Shown: positions 47,926-57,209 of the stretch, piece by piece
Layout of the letters: every line of letters begins with the position of its first letter
How positions within the stretch are numbered: position 1 is the stretch's first letter
Source of the DNA: Janthinobacterium tructae
Lineage (GTDB): Bacteria; Pseudomonadota; Gammaproteobacteria; Burkholderiales; Burkholderiaceae_D
Length of the DNA stretch: 64,000 nt
Direction of reading: 5' to 3'
NCBI RefSeq assembly: GCF_006517255.1
Contig: NZ_CP041185.1
Coordinates: 6,138,001 to 6,202,000, forward strand
Program-made: the position numbers and the translations under genes
The notes under the pieces: generated by a model
The model's input: the letters and a program-made list of their open reading frames with translations, nothing else
Databases searched by the model: none
What the model was told of the DNA's origin: nothing

Positions 47926-50010
47926 TTATTTTTTCGTGTAGGTATTCAACCAATCGAGCACCGTGTGATGCCACAGCAGCGAATTGGCCGGCTTCAGCAC
48001 CCAGTGGTTCTCGTCCGGGAAGACCAGCAGCTTGCTCGGGATGCCACGACGCTGCAGCGCCGTGAAGGTGCCCAGGCCTTGCGCGGTGGGGATGCGGAAA
48101 TCCAGGTCGCCCTGTACCACCAGCATCGGCGTCTTCCAGTTCTTCACGAAGTTGACGGGGTTGAACTGTTCGTGCTTGGCCGGCGCGTCGTAGTACGGGC
48201 CGCCGTTTTCCCACTCGGTGAACCACAGTTCTTCCGTCGCGTAAGCCATGCCGCGGTTGTCGAACACGCCGTCGTGGTTGACCAGGCACTTGAAGCCGTC
48301 CGGCCAGTTACCGGCGATCCAGTTCATCATGTAGCCGCCATACGACGCGCCCAGCGCGCAGCTGCGCTCGCGGTCCAGCCATGGGAACTTCTTGGTGGCC
48401 GCTTCCAGGCCCTTCTGCAAGTCGAGTAGCGGCTTGCCGCCCCAGTCGCCGCTGATGGAATCCGTGAACTTCTGGCCATAGCCGGTGGAGCCGTGGAAGT
48501 CGATGAAGACGGTGGCGTAGCCGGCGCCCGCATACACTTGCGGATTCCAGCGGTAGCTCCAGCTGTTGCCAAAGCTGCCTTGCGGGCCGCCGTGGACCAA
48601 AAAGGCGACCGGATACTTTTCACCGGCCTTGGCATTCCATGGCTTCATCACGTGGCCGTAGACGGTTTCGCCATCCGCGCCGGCGAACGAGAACTGTTCA
48701 TATTCGCCGAAACGCACGTCCGCCAGCGCTGCCGCATTCTGTTTCGTCAACTGCTGCAGCGGTGCGTTTTCCGACCTGGCGTCGAGTTTGCGCGTGTACA
48801 GCTGCGCGCCCGAGGCCAGGTTGGCTTGCGCCAGCACGATGGTATTGCCGCGCACGTCAAAGTCGCCCACGGCGCCCTTGCCCGTCAGCGCAGCGACCTT
48901 GCCGCTGGCCGCGTCGATGTGGAACAAACGGTGCTGGCCCACGTCATCGGCGGCGACCAGGAAAGCCTTGCCATCCGGCGTCCAGCGGAAGTCGGCCACG
49001 GAACGGTCCCAGTCGTCGGCCAGGGTGCGCTTCTTGCCCGTGGCGACATCCATCAGCACCAGGTGGAAACGGTCCGCCTCGAAGCCCGGCTTGGTCATGG
49101 CGACATAGGCCAGCGTGCGGCCATCGGGCGAATACGTGGCTTTCGCGTCCCAGGCCGGATTGTCGGCGGTGAGATTGCGCGGCGCCTGCCCGCCAGCGGC
49201 AGGAATCGTGTAGACGTCGAAGTTGGTCGACCATGCTTCCGTGCGGCCAGCCACGCGCACGGAGAAGGCCACCATCTTGCCGTCCGGGCTGAAATGGTAT
49301 TCGCCATTGTCGCCGAACGGTTTCGATGGCGCGTCGCCATCGAGGGTGCCGCTCAGGCTCACGGGTGGGGCGCTGACCTTGCCGGTCGCGTCGATCGGTG
49401 CCGAGTACAGCGCGTTGCGGCGGCCATCGGCCCAGGTATCCCAGTGGCGCACGAACATCTGCTCGTAGACCATGCCGCTGGCCTTGTTTTTCGCTTTTTC
49501 ATCGAGGCGCTTTTTCGTGCAGGCGATGTCCGCGCAATCGAGGAAGACGCCCATGCTGAAGGCCAGGCGGTCGCCCTGCGGCGACAGGCGGTAGGTGTCG
49601 ACGTCCAGCGCCAGGTCGGTGACCTTGGCCGCTTCGCCGCCGTTCAGGGGCAGCTGCCACACTTGCGAGGAGCCGGAGCGGCCGGAGAGGAAGTAGATGG
49701 CGTCGCCGTTCGGCGACCATTGCGGGTCGCTGGCGCTGGCATCGCCACGCGTGAGCTGGCGTGGCGCCGCGTTCGGCGCGCGCAGGTCAATCAGCCACAG
49801 CTGCGTGTTGCCGCGGTTTTTGTCCAGGTTAGTCGTGCGCACCGTGTAGACGACGCGCGTGGCGTCCGGCGACAGCACGGGGCCGCCTACGCGTTCCATG
49901 GCGACCATGTCTTCCACGGTGAAACCGCGCGGCGCGGCCAATGCCGGCACGGCGGCAGTGGTGGCCATGGCGGCACTGAATGCTCCCAAGAGCAGCAGAC
50001 GTAAACTCAT
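47926..50010 (-). CDS. S9-family serine peptidase (prolyl oligopeptidase/acylaminoacyl type)
   Basis: This 694-residue exported peptidase has a signal peptide (MSLRLLLLGAFSAAMATTAAVPALA). An N-terminal beta-propeller of WD-like blades (SPDATRVVYTVR, DPQWSPNGDAIYFLS, FSPDGKMVAFSV) covers the C-terminal alpha/beta hydrolase domain. The triad is readable: Ser556 in GASYGGY, Asp637 in GDLDFRIP and His669 in DENHW. HGGPQGSFGNSW forms the oxyanion region. It should cleave short peptides in the periplasm or outside. Its 3' end lies 9 bp from the nested palindrome; the GST gene is upstream on the same strand, 118 bp away. Confidence 0.9.
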   Translation of the reverse strand: MSLRLLLLGAFSAAMATTAAVPALAAPRGFTVEDMVAMERVGGPVLSPDATRVVYTVRTTNLDKNRGNTQLWLIDLRAPNAAPRQLTRGDASASDPQWSPNGDAIYFLSGRSGSSQVWQLPLNGGEAAKVTDLALDVDTYRLSPQGDRLAFSMGVFLDCADIACTKKRLDEKAKNKASGMVYEQMFVRHWDTWADGRRNALYSAPIDATGKVSAPPVSLSGTLDGDAPSKPFGDNGEYHFSPDGKMVAFSVRVAGRTEAWSTNFDVYTIPAAGGQAPRNLTADNPAWDAKATYSPDGRTLAYVAMTKPGFEADRFHLVLMDVATGKKRTLADDWDRSVADFRWTPDGKAFLVAADDVGQHRLFHIDAASGKVAALTGKGAVGDFDVRGNTIVLAQANLASGAQLYTRKLDARSENAPLQQLTKQNAAALADVRFGEYEQFSFAGADGETVYGHVMKPWNAKAGEKYPVAFLVHGGPQGSFGNSWSYRWNPQVYAGAGYATVFIDFHGSTGYGQKFTDSISGDWGGKPLLDLQKGLEAATKKFPWLDRERSCALGASYGGYMMNWIAGNWPDGFKCLVNHDGVFDNRGMAYATEELWFTEWENGGPYYDAPAKHEQFNPVNFVKNWKTPMLVVQGDLDFRIPTAQGLGTFTALQRRGIPSKLLVFPDENHWVLKPANSLLWHHTVLDWLNTYTKK

Positions 50011-50128
50011 TCAAACTCCCGATTCTTATGACGACGTTATTGATATGGTATTGACGTGGCCGGCTGTACCGCCGGCAGCCCGACATCATAGCAATAAAGG
50101 CGCGCCCGCTGCGGTAGTTGACCGCCGG

Positions 50129-50836
50129 TTAGCCGGCTGGAAGTGCCAGTTGGTCGAGTGCCACGTGGCCCAGGAAGCCGCCCTGGCTGGTGGCCGGCAA
50201 GCCGTCTTCGATGGCGTGGGCAAAGCGGATGCCGGAGTCTTGTTCCAGCGCGGCCAGCACGCGTGCCACGTGCGGATAATCGGCCAGGCTGGCCAGTTGC
50301 AGCGGTTCGGCCCAGCGCGCCGTGGCGGCCAGGTAGGCGTCGGCGATGCTCGGTGCCGTCTCCGAAGCGAGCCAGGCGCGGCCAGCGAGCAGGCGCTCCA
50401 GGTGCGCCAGGCTTTTGTTGACCTTCTCGGTGGCCATCTCGCGCCAGATAGCCGCGCGCGCATCGTCCGGCGCCGCACGCGACGCCTGGAAGGCGGGCAT
50501 GAAGGCGGCGTGAAACGTCGTGTGCAGAAAGGACAGTACGCTGTTCAGGCGGTCGTAGGCGGGCGTGCCCTGCGCAAAACCGAGGCCTTTGTGCGGTGCG
50601 CGGGCGGCCAGGTGCAGCAGGATCGCCATGCTTTCCAGCAACGGCGCGCCCGCGTGCGTGAGCAGGGCCGGCGTCTGGCTCAGCGGATTGATGGCGAGAA
50701 AGGCGGGATGCTGCTTGCTGGCCGGGTCGCGTGCTTCCACGCGAGCCAGGCGATACGGCAAGCCGCTCCATTCGAGGGCGGCGATGGCGGCAAACGAGCA
50801 GCCGAACGGCACGCTATAGATCAGGGTGGTTTCCAT
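50129..50836 (-). CDS. Glutathione S-transferase family protein
   Basis: This 235-residue protein has a thioredoxin-like N-terminal domain (TLIYSVPFGCSFAAIAALEWSGLPY, with NPLSQTPALLTHAGAPLLESMAILLHLA carrying the cis-Pro and the Glu-Ser pair that binds glutathione). The helical C-terminal domain contains APSIADAYLAATARW. The class is unclear. ATG at 50836 is chosen; a TTG four codons upstream is possible. It is divergent from an HxlR regulator, which probably controls it, and may handle an electrophile sensed by that regulator (inference). Confidence 0.85.
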   Translation of the reverse strand: METTLIYSVPFGCSFAAIAALEWSGLPYRLARVEARDPASKQHPAFLAINPLSQTPALLTHAGAPLLESMAILLHLAARAPHKGLGFAQGTPAYDRLNSVLSFLHTTFHAAFMPAFQASRAAPDDARAAIWREMATEKVNKSLAHLERLLAGRAWLASETAPSIADAYLAATARWAEPLQLASLADYPHVARVLAALEQDSGIRFAHAIEDGLPATSQGGFLGHVALDQLALPAG

Positions 50837-50910
50837 GCTGGAGCTCAAATCGGATGAGGGAAGGGCAGTCTAAGGGTAATGGTTACTATTTGAAAGAAGG
50901 CAGAATAATG

Positions 50911-50935
50911 TGGTATAGGTACATTTTTTATACCA
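50911..50935. promoter_or_regulatory. Putative HxlR operator
   Basis: TGGTATA (50911-50917) and TATACCA (50929-50935) form a perfect 7-bp inverted repeat in the 114-bp GST/hxlR gap, just before the hxlR ATG. The spacing and position suit autoregulation and control of the divergent GST gene. Confidence 0.5.
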
Positions 50936-50950
50936 GTTGGGAAGCGAACC

Positions 50951-51304
50951 ATGAAAGACAATGTCTCCGGCTGCGCCGTGGAAGAGGCCATGCGACTGCT
51001 GGGCGGGCGCTGGAGAGTGGTGTTGCTCAGCTATCTGATGGCGGGGCCGAAGCGTTTCAGCGAAATCCGCCGCGCCGTGCCGAATATCTCGCAGCGCATG
51101 CTGACCCTGGATTTGCGCGCGCTGGAAGAGGCGGGCTTGCTGACGCGCACGATTTACGCGGAAGTGCCCGTCAAGGTCGAGTACCAACTGACGCACGAGG
51201 GCCTGCGCCTGCGCGAGCTGGTCGAGATGCTGCGCGCCATTGGCTTGCGCCTGCGTGGGCAGGCGGATGCGGGCGGCGCCTTTCTTGCGTCCGACGCTGG
51301 ATAA
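50951..51304 (+). CDS. HxlR-family winged-helix regulator
   Basis: This 117-residue protein is a typical HxlR regulator: CAVEEAMRLLGGRWRVVLLSYLMAGPKRFSEIRRAVPNISQRMLTLDLRALEEAGLL in two blocks. The Cys8 near the N-terminus is the position often used for redox or electrophile sensing. Divergent from the GST gene. A weak ribosome binding site (GGGAAGCG) precedes the ATG. Confidence 0.88.
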   Translation: MKDNVSGCAVEEAMRLLGGRWRVVLLSYLMAGPKRFSEIRRAVPNISQRMLTLDLRALEEAGLLTRTIYAEVPVKVEYQLTHEGLRLRELVEMLRAIGLRLRGQADAGGAFLASDAG

Positions 51305-51377
51305 ATGTCTCTAGAGAAACAGCTGTTTTTATGTAAAGTGCTAGACTGCCGGCCTTAGCTCACTACTCTCGATACCC

Positions 51378-51968
51378 ATGCGCCTGACATCCCTTGCCCT
51401 GACCGCCGCCGCCCTGTTCGCCGCCTTGCCGGCCCATGCGGCCAGCATGCCGACACTCGAACAAATCCACGCCGCCGTGCAGGCGGGCGTGGCCAGGACA
51501 CAAGCCAGGACGCAGTCAGCCATGCCGTTCTCTGTCAAGGTCACCAGCCTGCAGGGTTGCCAGGATTCGCTGGAAGTGCCAGGCGAAGTGGTGTGCCTGG
51601 TGGCCATGAGCGCCGGCATGCGCGACGGTTTTAATGTATTGCCCCTGCGTAAAGAGGGCGATACCTGGGTCGGCGTCGAACGCAAGAACGCCAAGTTCGC
51701 GGGACCGTTGCCGGCCGAGGCGCAAGCGATGATACGCGCCTGGGCCAAGGACGAAGTGGCGCGCAATCCGGACGCGGCCAAGGACGTGCAGATGCAGGAA
51801 GCGCAGAGCACCATGCAGGTCAAGGCCGTCAACGAGTGCGACGTCAAGCGCAAGACGGGCTACCTCGTGTGCGACACGGAATTGAGCGTTCCGAGCCGTC
51901 CGGATGGCATCAAGACGGAACTGACCTTCATGCTGGACAGCGGCAACTGGCGCTACGTGCCGCGCTAG
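51378..51968 (+). CDS. Exported protein of unknown function
   Basis: I do not recognise this 196-residue protein. It has a clear signal peptide (MRLTSLALTAAALFAALPAHA, cleaved before ASMP). The mature part has four Cys (in QGCQDSLEVPGEVVCL and NECDVKRKTGYLVCDTEL), probably forming two disulfides, a mixed charged middle and a C-terminal beta-like SGNWRYVPR. It is most likely periplasmic. No enzymatic motif is visible. It sits alone between hxlR and a 385-bp gap. Confidence 0.7.
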   Translation: MRLTSLALTAAALFAALPAHAASMPTLEQIHAAVQAGVARTQARTQSAMPFSVKVTSLQGCQDSLEVPGEVVCLVAMSAGMRDGFNVLPLRKEGDTWVGVERKNAKFAGPLPAEAQAMIRAWAKDEVARNPDAAKDVQMQEAQSTMQVKAVNECDVKRKTGYLVCDTELSVPSRPDGIKTELTFMLDSGNWRYVPR

Positions 51969-52353
51969 ACCGCCGGCCGCCGGCGGCCCCGCCGCTCGCA
52001 CATCCGCCTGATACTTCTCCCTGCATGGCACCAGCGTCTTTTCGCGACGTCTGGCGCCGGCGCACGCCTTTCCTTTCCTGCACAGCATGCCCGTGTGGTG
52101 GCCCATGAGGCCGCCGGCAGGCATGCGCCTCCTCGGCAGGATGCACATAGTTCCACGAAACCAATATGGATTAATTGATATATTTATTAATTAATTATTT
52201 TTATCAAATGAAAGCGATAGAATTGGTGATTTTTGTCGTTTTTGTTGTGATATTGCCATATAAACTAATTTATTTGGTTTAATCATTATTTTCGGCGTAT
52301 GATATTGATAATGGGCAAGTAAATGCCGCGATTTGAATGGGTGGAGAACCGTC
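51969..52353. other. Non-coding gap, AT-rich in its second half
   Basis: No gene is supported here. From 52160 the sequence becomes very AT-rich (runs such as ttaattgatatatttatta) and probably contains the promoter of the HD-GYP gene. TGGAGA at 52342-52347 is that gene's ribosome binding site. No terminator is obvious after 51968. Confidence 0.5.
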
Positions 52354-53610
52354 GTGCTGAAAAAAATAACGAGTAGCGAACTCATGCTGGGAATGTATGT
52401 CGAGCGCCTCGGCCGCTCCTGGCTGGAGAACCCGTTCTGGAAGCGTTCCTTTTTACTCGAATCGCCGGCTGACCTGGAGCGTATCCGGGCGGCCCGCCTG
52501 AATGAAGTGTGGATCGACACGGCGCGCGGACTGGCGCCGCCTGAACCTGTTGCCGTTGCCGTTGCCGCGCCGCCCGTTCCTGCAGCCGACGCAGCCGGCA
52601 CGGAAGCTGCAGTGCCGGCCGTCTCCGTCCCCGTTGTGAATGTGGCGCCCCCCGTGTCACGCGAGGCGGAAATGGCGCACGCCAGGCGCGTGCTCGAGCG
52701 CACGCGCCAGGCCGTGCAGACGATGTTTGACGAAGCGCGCATGGGCAAGGCTTTGGCCGTGGGACAGGCCCACGAGCTGGTCGACGACATCGCCTCCTCG
52801 ATGCTGCGCGGTGGCGGCGTGCTGCTTGGCCTGGCACGCCTCAAAACGGCCGACAACTATACGTATATGCACTCGGTGGCCGTGTGTGCGCTGATGACGG
52901 CGCTGGCCAGGGAGCTGGAACTGGCGCCGGAGCAAGTGCGCTCGGCCGGCCTGGCGGGCTTGCTGCACGATATCGGCAAGATGGCCGTGCCGTCGGCCAT
53001 CCTGAACAAGCCGGGCAGCCTGAGCGACGCGGAGTTTTCCTCCGTGCGTGCCCATCCGGCGGCCGGCCATCGCATGCTGCTCGAGGTGGACGAGATCGAT
53101 CCAGTGACGCTGGACGTGTGTCTGCACCACCATGAAAAACTCGATGGCAGCGGTTATCCCAAAGGCTTGTGCGGCGAGGAAATCAGCCTGTATGCGCGCA
53201 TGGGCGCCATCTGCGACGTGTACGACGCGATTACCTCGAACCGGCCGTACAAGCAGGGCTGGTGCCCGGCCGAGTCGCTGCGCCGCATGGCGGCCTGGCG
53301 CGGCGGGCATCTGGACGCGACACTGTTTGCCGCCTTCGTCAAATGCCTGGGCATTTATCCGCTGGGCACCCTGGTGCGGCTGCAATCGGAGCGCCTGGCC
53401 GTGGTGGTCGGGCAGGCGGCGGGCAAGACGCTGACCTCGCCCACGGTCCGCGTATTTTTTTCCATCCGCGCCGGTACCTGCATCGTGCCCAGCGTCATCG
53501 ACCTGGCGGCGCCGGGTTGTCAAGAGCGCATTATTTCCACGGAAAGCGCTGCCCAGTGGGGCTTGCTGGACGTCGACCGTTACTGGGTCGGCGAACCTGC
53601 TGTGGCATAG
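52354..53610 (+). CDS. HD-GYP domain protein, probable cyclic-di-GMP phosphodiesterase
   Basis: This 418-residue protein has an N-terminal DUF3391-like segment (SSELMLGMYVERLGRSWLENPFW), an Ala/Pro/Val-rich linker (about 65-105) and an HD-GYP domain. His205-Asp206 in HDIGK, HHH at 258-260 with LDGSGYP, and CDVYDAITSNRPYK complete the metal site and GYP signature. A C-terminal tail of about 80 residues follows. It should break down cyclic di-GMP and favour motility over biofilm. GTG 52354 is chosen because TGGAGA lies about 7 nt upstream; the frame extends to a TTG at 52333. The MCP gene follows after an AT-rich gap with a 10-bp AT palindrome (53635-53657). Confidence 0.88.
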   Translation: MLKKITSSELMLGMYVERLGRSWLENPFWKRSFLLESPADLERIRAARLNEVWIDTARGLAPPEPVAVAVAAPPVPAADAAGTEAAVPAVSVPVVNVAPPVSREAEMAHARRVLERTRQAVQTMFDEARMGKALAVGQAHELVDDIASSMLRGGGVLLGLARLKTADNYTYMHSVAVCALMTALARELELAPEQVRSAGLAGLLHDIGKMAVPSAILNKPGSLSDAEFSSVRAHPAAGHRMLLEVDEIDPVTLDVCLHHHEKLDGSGYPKGLCGEEISLYARMGAICDVYDAITSNRPYKQGWCPAESLRRMAAWRGGHLDATLFAAFVKCLGIYPLGTLVRLQSERLAVVVGQAAGKTLTSPTVRVFFSIRAGTCIVPSVIDLAAPGCQERIISTESAAQWGLLDVDRYWVGEPAVA

Positions 53611-53755
53611 AGGCAGCCACGCCAGGAATAAAGTATATTTTATTAATAATAAAATATTAAAATAATGATGCCAGTGCCGCGTCTGTTTTCCTGTCTGGCG
53701 ACCGTTACTTGTCCGCACACCCGTCACCATACGGGCTACCACTGAGGATGTGACC

Positions 53756-55396
53756 ATGCGAATCAATCTTCCCGTCAGCGATACCGAGATCACTCTGAGC
53801 GATACCGAGACCATCGTCTCGACTACCGACTTGCAAGGCAATATCACCTATGCAAACCCGTATTTCATCGCCGTCAGCGGTTACAGTGCGGAAGAATTGA
53901 TCGGTGCGCCGCAAAACATCCTCCGGCATCCGGACATGCCGGTCGAAGCCTTCGCCGATTTCTGGGCCACCATCCGCTCCGGGCGTTCGTGGAGCGGCAT
54001 GGTGAAAAACCGCTGCAAGGATGGTGATTACTATTGGGTGCTGGCAAACGTGACGCCGGTGGTGGAAGACGGCGTCGCTGTCGGCTACATGTCCGTGCGC
54101 ACCAAACCGACGCGCCAGCAGGTGGCGCAGGCGTCGGCCCTGTACGCGCGCATCAAGGCGGGGCAGGCCGATGGCATCGCCCTGAGCCAGGGCGCGGCCG
54201 TGCGCACGGGCTGGCTGGCCAGGCTGGCGAGCATGCGCGACCTGCCGCTGGGCAAACGCATCGGCTGGAATTTGGGCTTGCTGAGTCTGGTACTCCTGCT
54301 GCAGCTGGCGTGGAATGCGGGTGTGCTGCCGGTCCGCGCGGGCGGCTGGCTGGCGGGCCTGTCAGCGCTGGCCTTGTGCGCGACCCTGTATTTCTGGCAC
54401 AGCTTGCACCGCGCCGTGCTGCAACCGCTGCAGCGGGCGCGCCAGGCCTGCGACGTGATGGCGGGCGGCGACCTGACGGGCGAGCTCGATACCACGCGGC
54501 GCGACGAGATGGGGCAGCTGCTGCGCTCGCTACGCCAGCTGCGCGTGAACTTGCACTCCATCGTCGGCGATGTGCGCGGCAATTTCTTGCGTATCAGCAT
54601 GGCCAGCCAGGAAATCGCCGCCGGCAATATGGACTTGTCGGGCCGCACGGAAGCGCAGGCATCTGCCCTGGAGCAGACGGCATCGAGCATGGAGCAACTG
54701 GCGGCCACGGTGCAGCAAAACAGCGGCAACGCCGTGCAAGCGAGCGACATGGCGGGCAAGGTGCATGGCCTGGCGGGGCGCGGCGGCGAAATCGTCGGCC
54801 AGATGGTGACGATGATGGCGGACATTAATGCCTCGTCAAGGAAGATCGGCGACATTACGGGCATTATCGAAGGCATTGCCTTCCAGACCAATATCCTCGC
54901 CCTGAACGCGGCAGTGGAAGCGGCGCGCGCGGGCGACCAGGGACGTGGCTTTGCCGTCGTGGCGGGCGAGGTGCGCAACCTGGCCCAGCGTAGCGCCTCG
55001 GCCGCCACGGAAATCAAGCAATTGATCACGGCATCGCTGGCGCAGGTGCAGGCGGGCGCGAAGCTGGCGCAACAGGCAGGCGCCAGCAGCGCCGAAATGC
55101 TGGGCGCCGTGCAGGGCGTGCACGGCATCATGGCCGAGATCGCCTCGGCCTCGCGCGAACAGAGCCATGGTATCGGCCAGGTCAACATGGCCGTGACGCA
55201 GATGGATGAAGTGACGCAGCAGAACGCGGCGCTGGTGGAGGAATCGGCGGCCGCCTCCGCTTCGCTGCAAGACCAGGCCTTGCAACTGGAGCAAGCCATG
55301 GCCTTGTTCAAGCTGGAACGGCGGCGCGGCGCCCCATCCGCGCCCTTGCGCGCGCCGGAGCGCCGCGCTACAGCAGGCGCTCTGACAGCGCCTTGA
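53756..55396 (+). CDS. Methyl-accepting chemotaxis protein with PAS sensor (Aer-like)
   Basis: This 546-residue transducer has an N-terminal cytoplasmic PAS domain (about 20-115: [43 protein letters not shown] in blocks). Two adjoining membrane segments (about 170-220), a HAMP-like linker ([18 protein letters not shown]) and a methyl-accepting signalling domain follow. The hairpin tip reads [21 protein letters not shown]. With no periplasmic domain between the helices it resembles Aer, so redox or energy taxis is likely. GAGG precedes ATG 53756. Its last 29 bp overlap the opposite-strand DUF2071 gene. Confidence 0.9.
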   Translation: MRINLPVSDTEITLSDTETIVSTTDLQGNITYANPYFIAVSGYSAEELIGAPQNILRHPDMPVEAFADFWATIRSGRSWSGMVKNRCKDGDYYWVLANVTPVVEDGVAVGYMSVRTKPTRQQVAQASALYARIKAGQADGIALSQGAAVRTGWLARLASMRDLPLGKRIGWNLGLLSLVLLLQLAWNAGVLPVRAGGWLAGLSALALCATLYFWHSLHRAVLQPLQRARQACDVMAGGDLTGELDTTRRDEMGQLLRSLRQLRVNLHSIVGDVRGNFLRISMASQEIAAGNMDLSGRTEAQASALEQTASSMEQLAATVQQNSGNAVQASDMAGKVHGLAGRGGEIVGQMVTMMADINASSRKIGDITGIIEGIAFQTNILALNAAVEAARAGDQGRGFAVVAGEVRNLAQRSASAATEIKQLITASLAQVQAGAKLAQQAGASSAEMLGAVQGVHGIMAEIASASREQSHGIGQVNMAVTQMDEVTQQNAALVEESAAASASLQDQALQLEQAMALFKLERRRGAPSAPLRAPERRATAGALTAP

Positions 55397-56114
55397 AGTC
55401 CACTTGCGGTACGAGAAAGGCAAACGGCCTGGATACGGGCGGCAGTTGCCTCTGCATGTCGCAGTCGGCGCGCAAGGCCGTCAGCGCTTGCACTTGATCC
55501 ACATCAACGGGCAAGTCGATTTCACCGAAGACCAGCTTGCCGTTGCGCGGCACGTGCGCGATGGCCGCATCCTGGCAAGCGAGGAAGGCGACGGCAGCGT
55601 GCCAGCTGCCGAACAGCGTTTGCCAGTCGGCATCAAGATCATGTTCCGCGGTGATGTCCGCCTGCACCTCCAGCGCTGGGGCACTGCCGGTGCCGGATGC
55701 AATGCCGCAGTGCGCCTGCGTGGCGCCGACTTCCAGCGTCATGCCGGCGGCCAGGTGCGTCGGCAAGATATCGCTGAACAGCCGCGTGCCCAGCGCATGG
55801 GGCAAGCTATCCATGATGTTTTTCAGAAAATACACGCAGGGCACGGAGGGCGCGCCCGGCGGCGTGTGGTCCAGATATAAACGCCAGTTGCTTTGCAGGG
55901 GCGAGGGCAGCAGCCGGCGCAAGGGACCGGGCAGGGCAGGGCCGAAATGCCCGTGGCGGTAGGTCAGCACGGTAAACGGCGTCTTGCCGTCGCGCTGCCA
56001 CAAGGCCACACCTGCGGGCACTAATTTTTGCGCGGCAGCGGCGTCGACCAGCCAGCTCACGTACACGACGTCGCGCACGTCGCTGTGCAGGGTCAGGAAG
56101 GGCAGGCGAGCCAT
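55368..56114 (-). CDS. DUF2071 family protein (YqjF-like)
   Basis: This protein of about 248 residues fits DUF2071: [32 protein letters not shown] near the start, [13 protein letters not shown] and [11 protein letters not shown]. Function is unknown. The start is uncertain: ATG 56114 puts the family core at the N-terminus, but the frame is open to a TTG at 56267, which would add about 51 basic residues. Its 3' end overlaps the MCP gene by 29 bp tail to tail. The 3-hydroxybutyrate dehydrogenase gene lies 217 bp upstream on the same strand. Confidence 0.7.
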   Translation of the reverse strand: MARLPFLTLHSDVRDVVYVSWLVDAAAAQKLVPAGVALWQRDGKTPFTVLTYRHGHFGPALPGPLRRLLPSPLQSNWRLYLDHTPPGAPSVPCVYFLKNIMDSLPHALGTRLFSDILPTHLAAGMTLEVGATQAHCGIASGTGSAPALEVQADITAEHDLDADWQTLFGSWHAAVAFLACQDAAIAHVPRNGKLVFGEIDLPVDVDQVQALTALRADCDMQRQLPPVSRPFAFLVPQVDFKALSERLL

Positions 56115-56331
56115 GAGCGCCTGGCGCACGCTGGCGAAACGCGTGCAATTGGCGAGCGCGGCAAACAGGCGCCCCGGCCGGCCCGCGCGCGGATGGCGAT
56201 AAGTGTTGTCTTGCAAGGAAAAAACTCTCGGGTGGAATACGGAAAGGTTGATACGCTGACGCTGCAACGCCCGCCCACATCATCGCAGGCCGCACAGGGC
56301 GCCGCGCAGCCGATGTGGGCGGGTGTCACCA

Positions 56332-57114
56332 CTATTGCATATGCCAGCCGTGGCTGACCACGATCGACTGGCCGCTCAGTGCCGTCGACGGGAACGCCGC
56401 CAGGAAGACGGCCGTTTGCGCCACGTCCTGCGTGGTGGTGAATTCGCCGTCGATGGTGTCTTTCAGCATGACTTTCTTGATCACGTCTTCTTCGCTGATG
56501 TTCAGCTGGGCTGCCTGTTCGGGGATTTGCTTGTCGACCAGCGGCGTGCGCACGAAGCCGGGGCAGATGACGTTGGCGCGGATGCCGTCCTTGGCGCCTT
56601 CCTTGGCTACCACCTTGGCCAGGCCCAGCAGACCGTGCTTGGCGGCTACGTAGGCGCTCTTGAACGGCGAGCCTTCGTGCGAGTGCACGGAACCCATGTA
56701 GATGATGGCGCCGCCGCGGCCGGCCTTGATCATTTCGCGCATGCAGGCGCGCGTGGTGAGGAAGGCGCCATCCAGGTGGATGGCCAGCATCTTTTTCCAC
56801 TGCTCGAACGGGTAGTCGACGACGGGACTGATGATCTGGATGCCCGCGTTGCTGATCAGGATATCGATGCCGCCGAAGTGGGCCGCGGCATCGGCCACGC
56901 CCTTGTCGACCTGCGCTTCGCTGGAGACATCCATGGCGACGGCAAACGCCTGGCCACCTGACTGCTTGATTTCCTCGGCCGTCTTGCTGGCCGCTTCCAG
57001 GGCCAGGTCGGCGATGACGACCTTGGCGCCTTGTTTCGCGTATTCAATGGCCATTTCCTTGCCGATACCACTGGCGGCGCCGGTAATCAGTGCGACTTTG
57101 TCTTTGAGTTGCAT
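56332..57114 (-). CDS. bdhA: 3-hydroxybutyrate dehydrogenase (SDR family)
   Basis: This 260-residue short-chain dehydrogenase has the cofactor motif [20 protein letters not shown] and the catalytic Tyr-x-x-x-Lys in [10 protein letters not shown]. The late [11 protein letters not shown] and [17 protein letters not shown] stretches fit 3-hydroxybutyrate dehydrogenase, which interconverts 3-hydroxybutyrate and acetoacetate in polyhydroxybutyrate turnover. AAGGA lies 6 nt before ATG 57114; a second ATG at 57129 has no such site. The AraC-type regulator just upstream on the same strand may control it. Confidence 0.85.
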   Translation of the reverse strand: MQLKDKVALITGAASGIGKEMAIEYAKQGAKVVIADLALEAASKTAEEIKQSGGQAFAVAMDVSSEAQVDKGVADAAAHFGGIDILISNAGIQIISPVVDYPFEQWKKMLAIHLDGAFLTTRACMREMIKAGRGGAIIYMGSVHSHEGSPFKSAYVAAKHGLLGLAKVVAKEGAKDGIRANVICPGFVRTPLVDKQIPEQAAQLNISEEDVIKKVMLKDTIDGEFTTTQDVAQTAVFLAAFPSTALSGQSIVVSHGWHMQ

Positions 57115-57209
57115 ATTAATCCTTTGCATTGCGGGTTGGAGTGATCGTGGGAAGTCAGACTATGCCAGTATAGCCAGAAAACGCGTCAGGCATGACCCGC
57201 GCACGCCTG

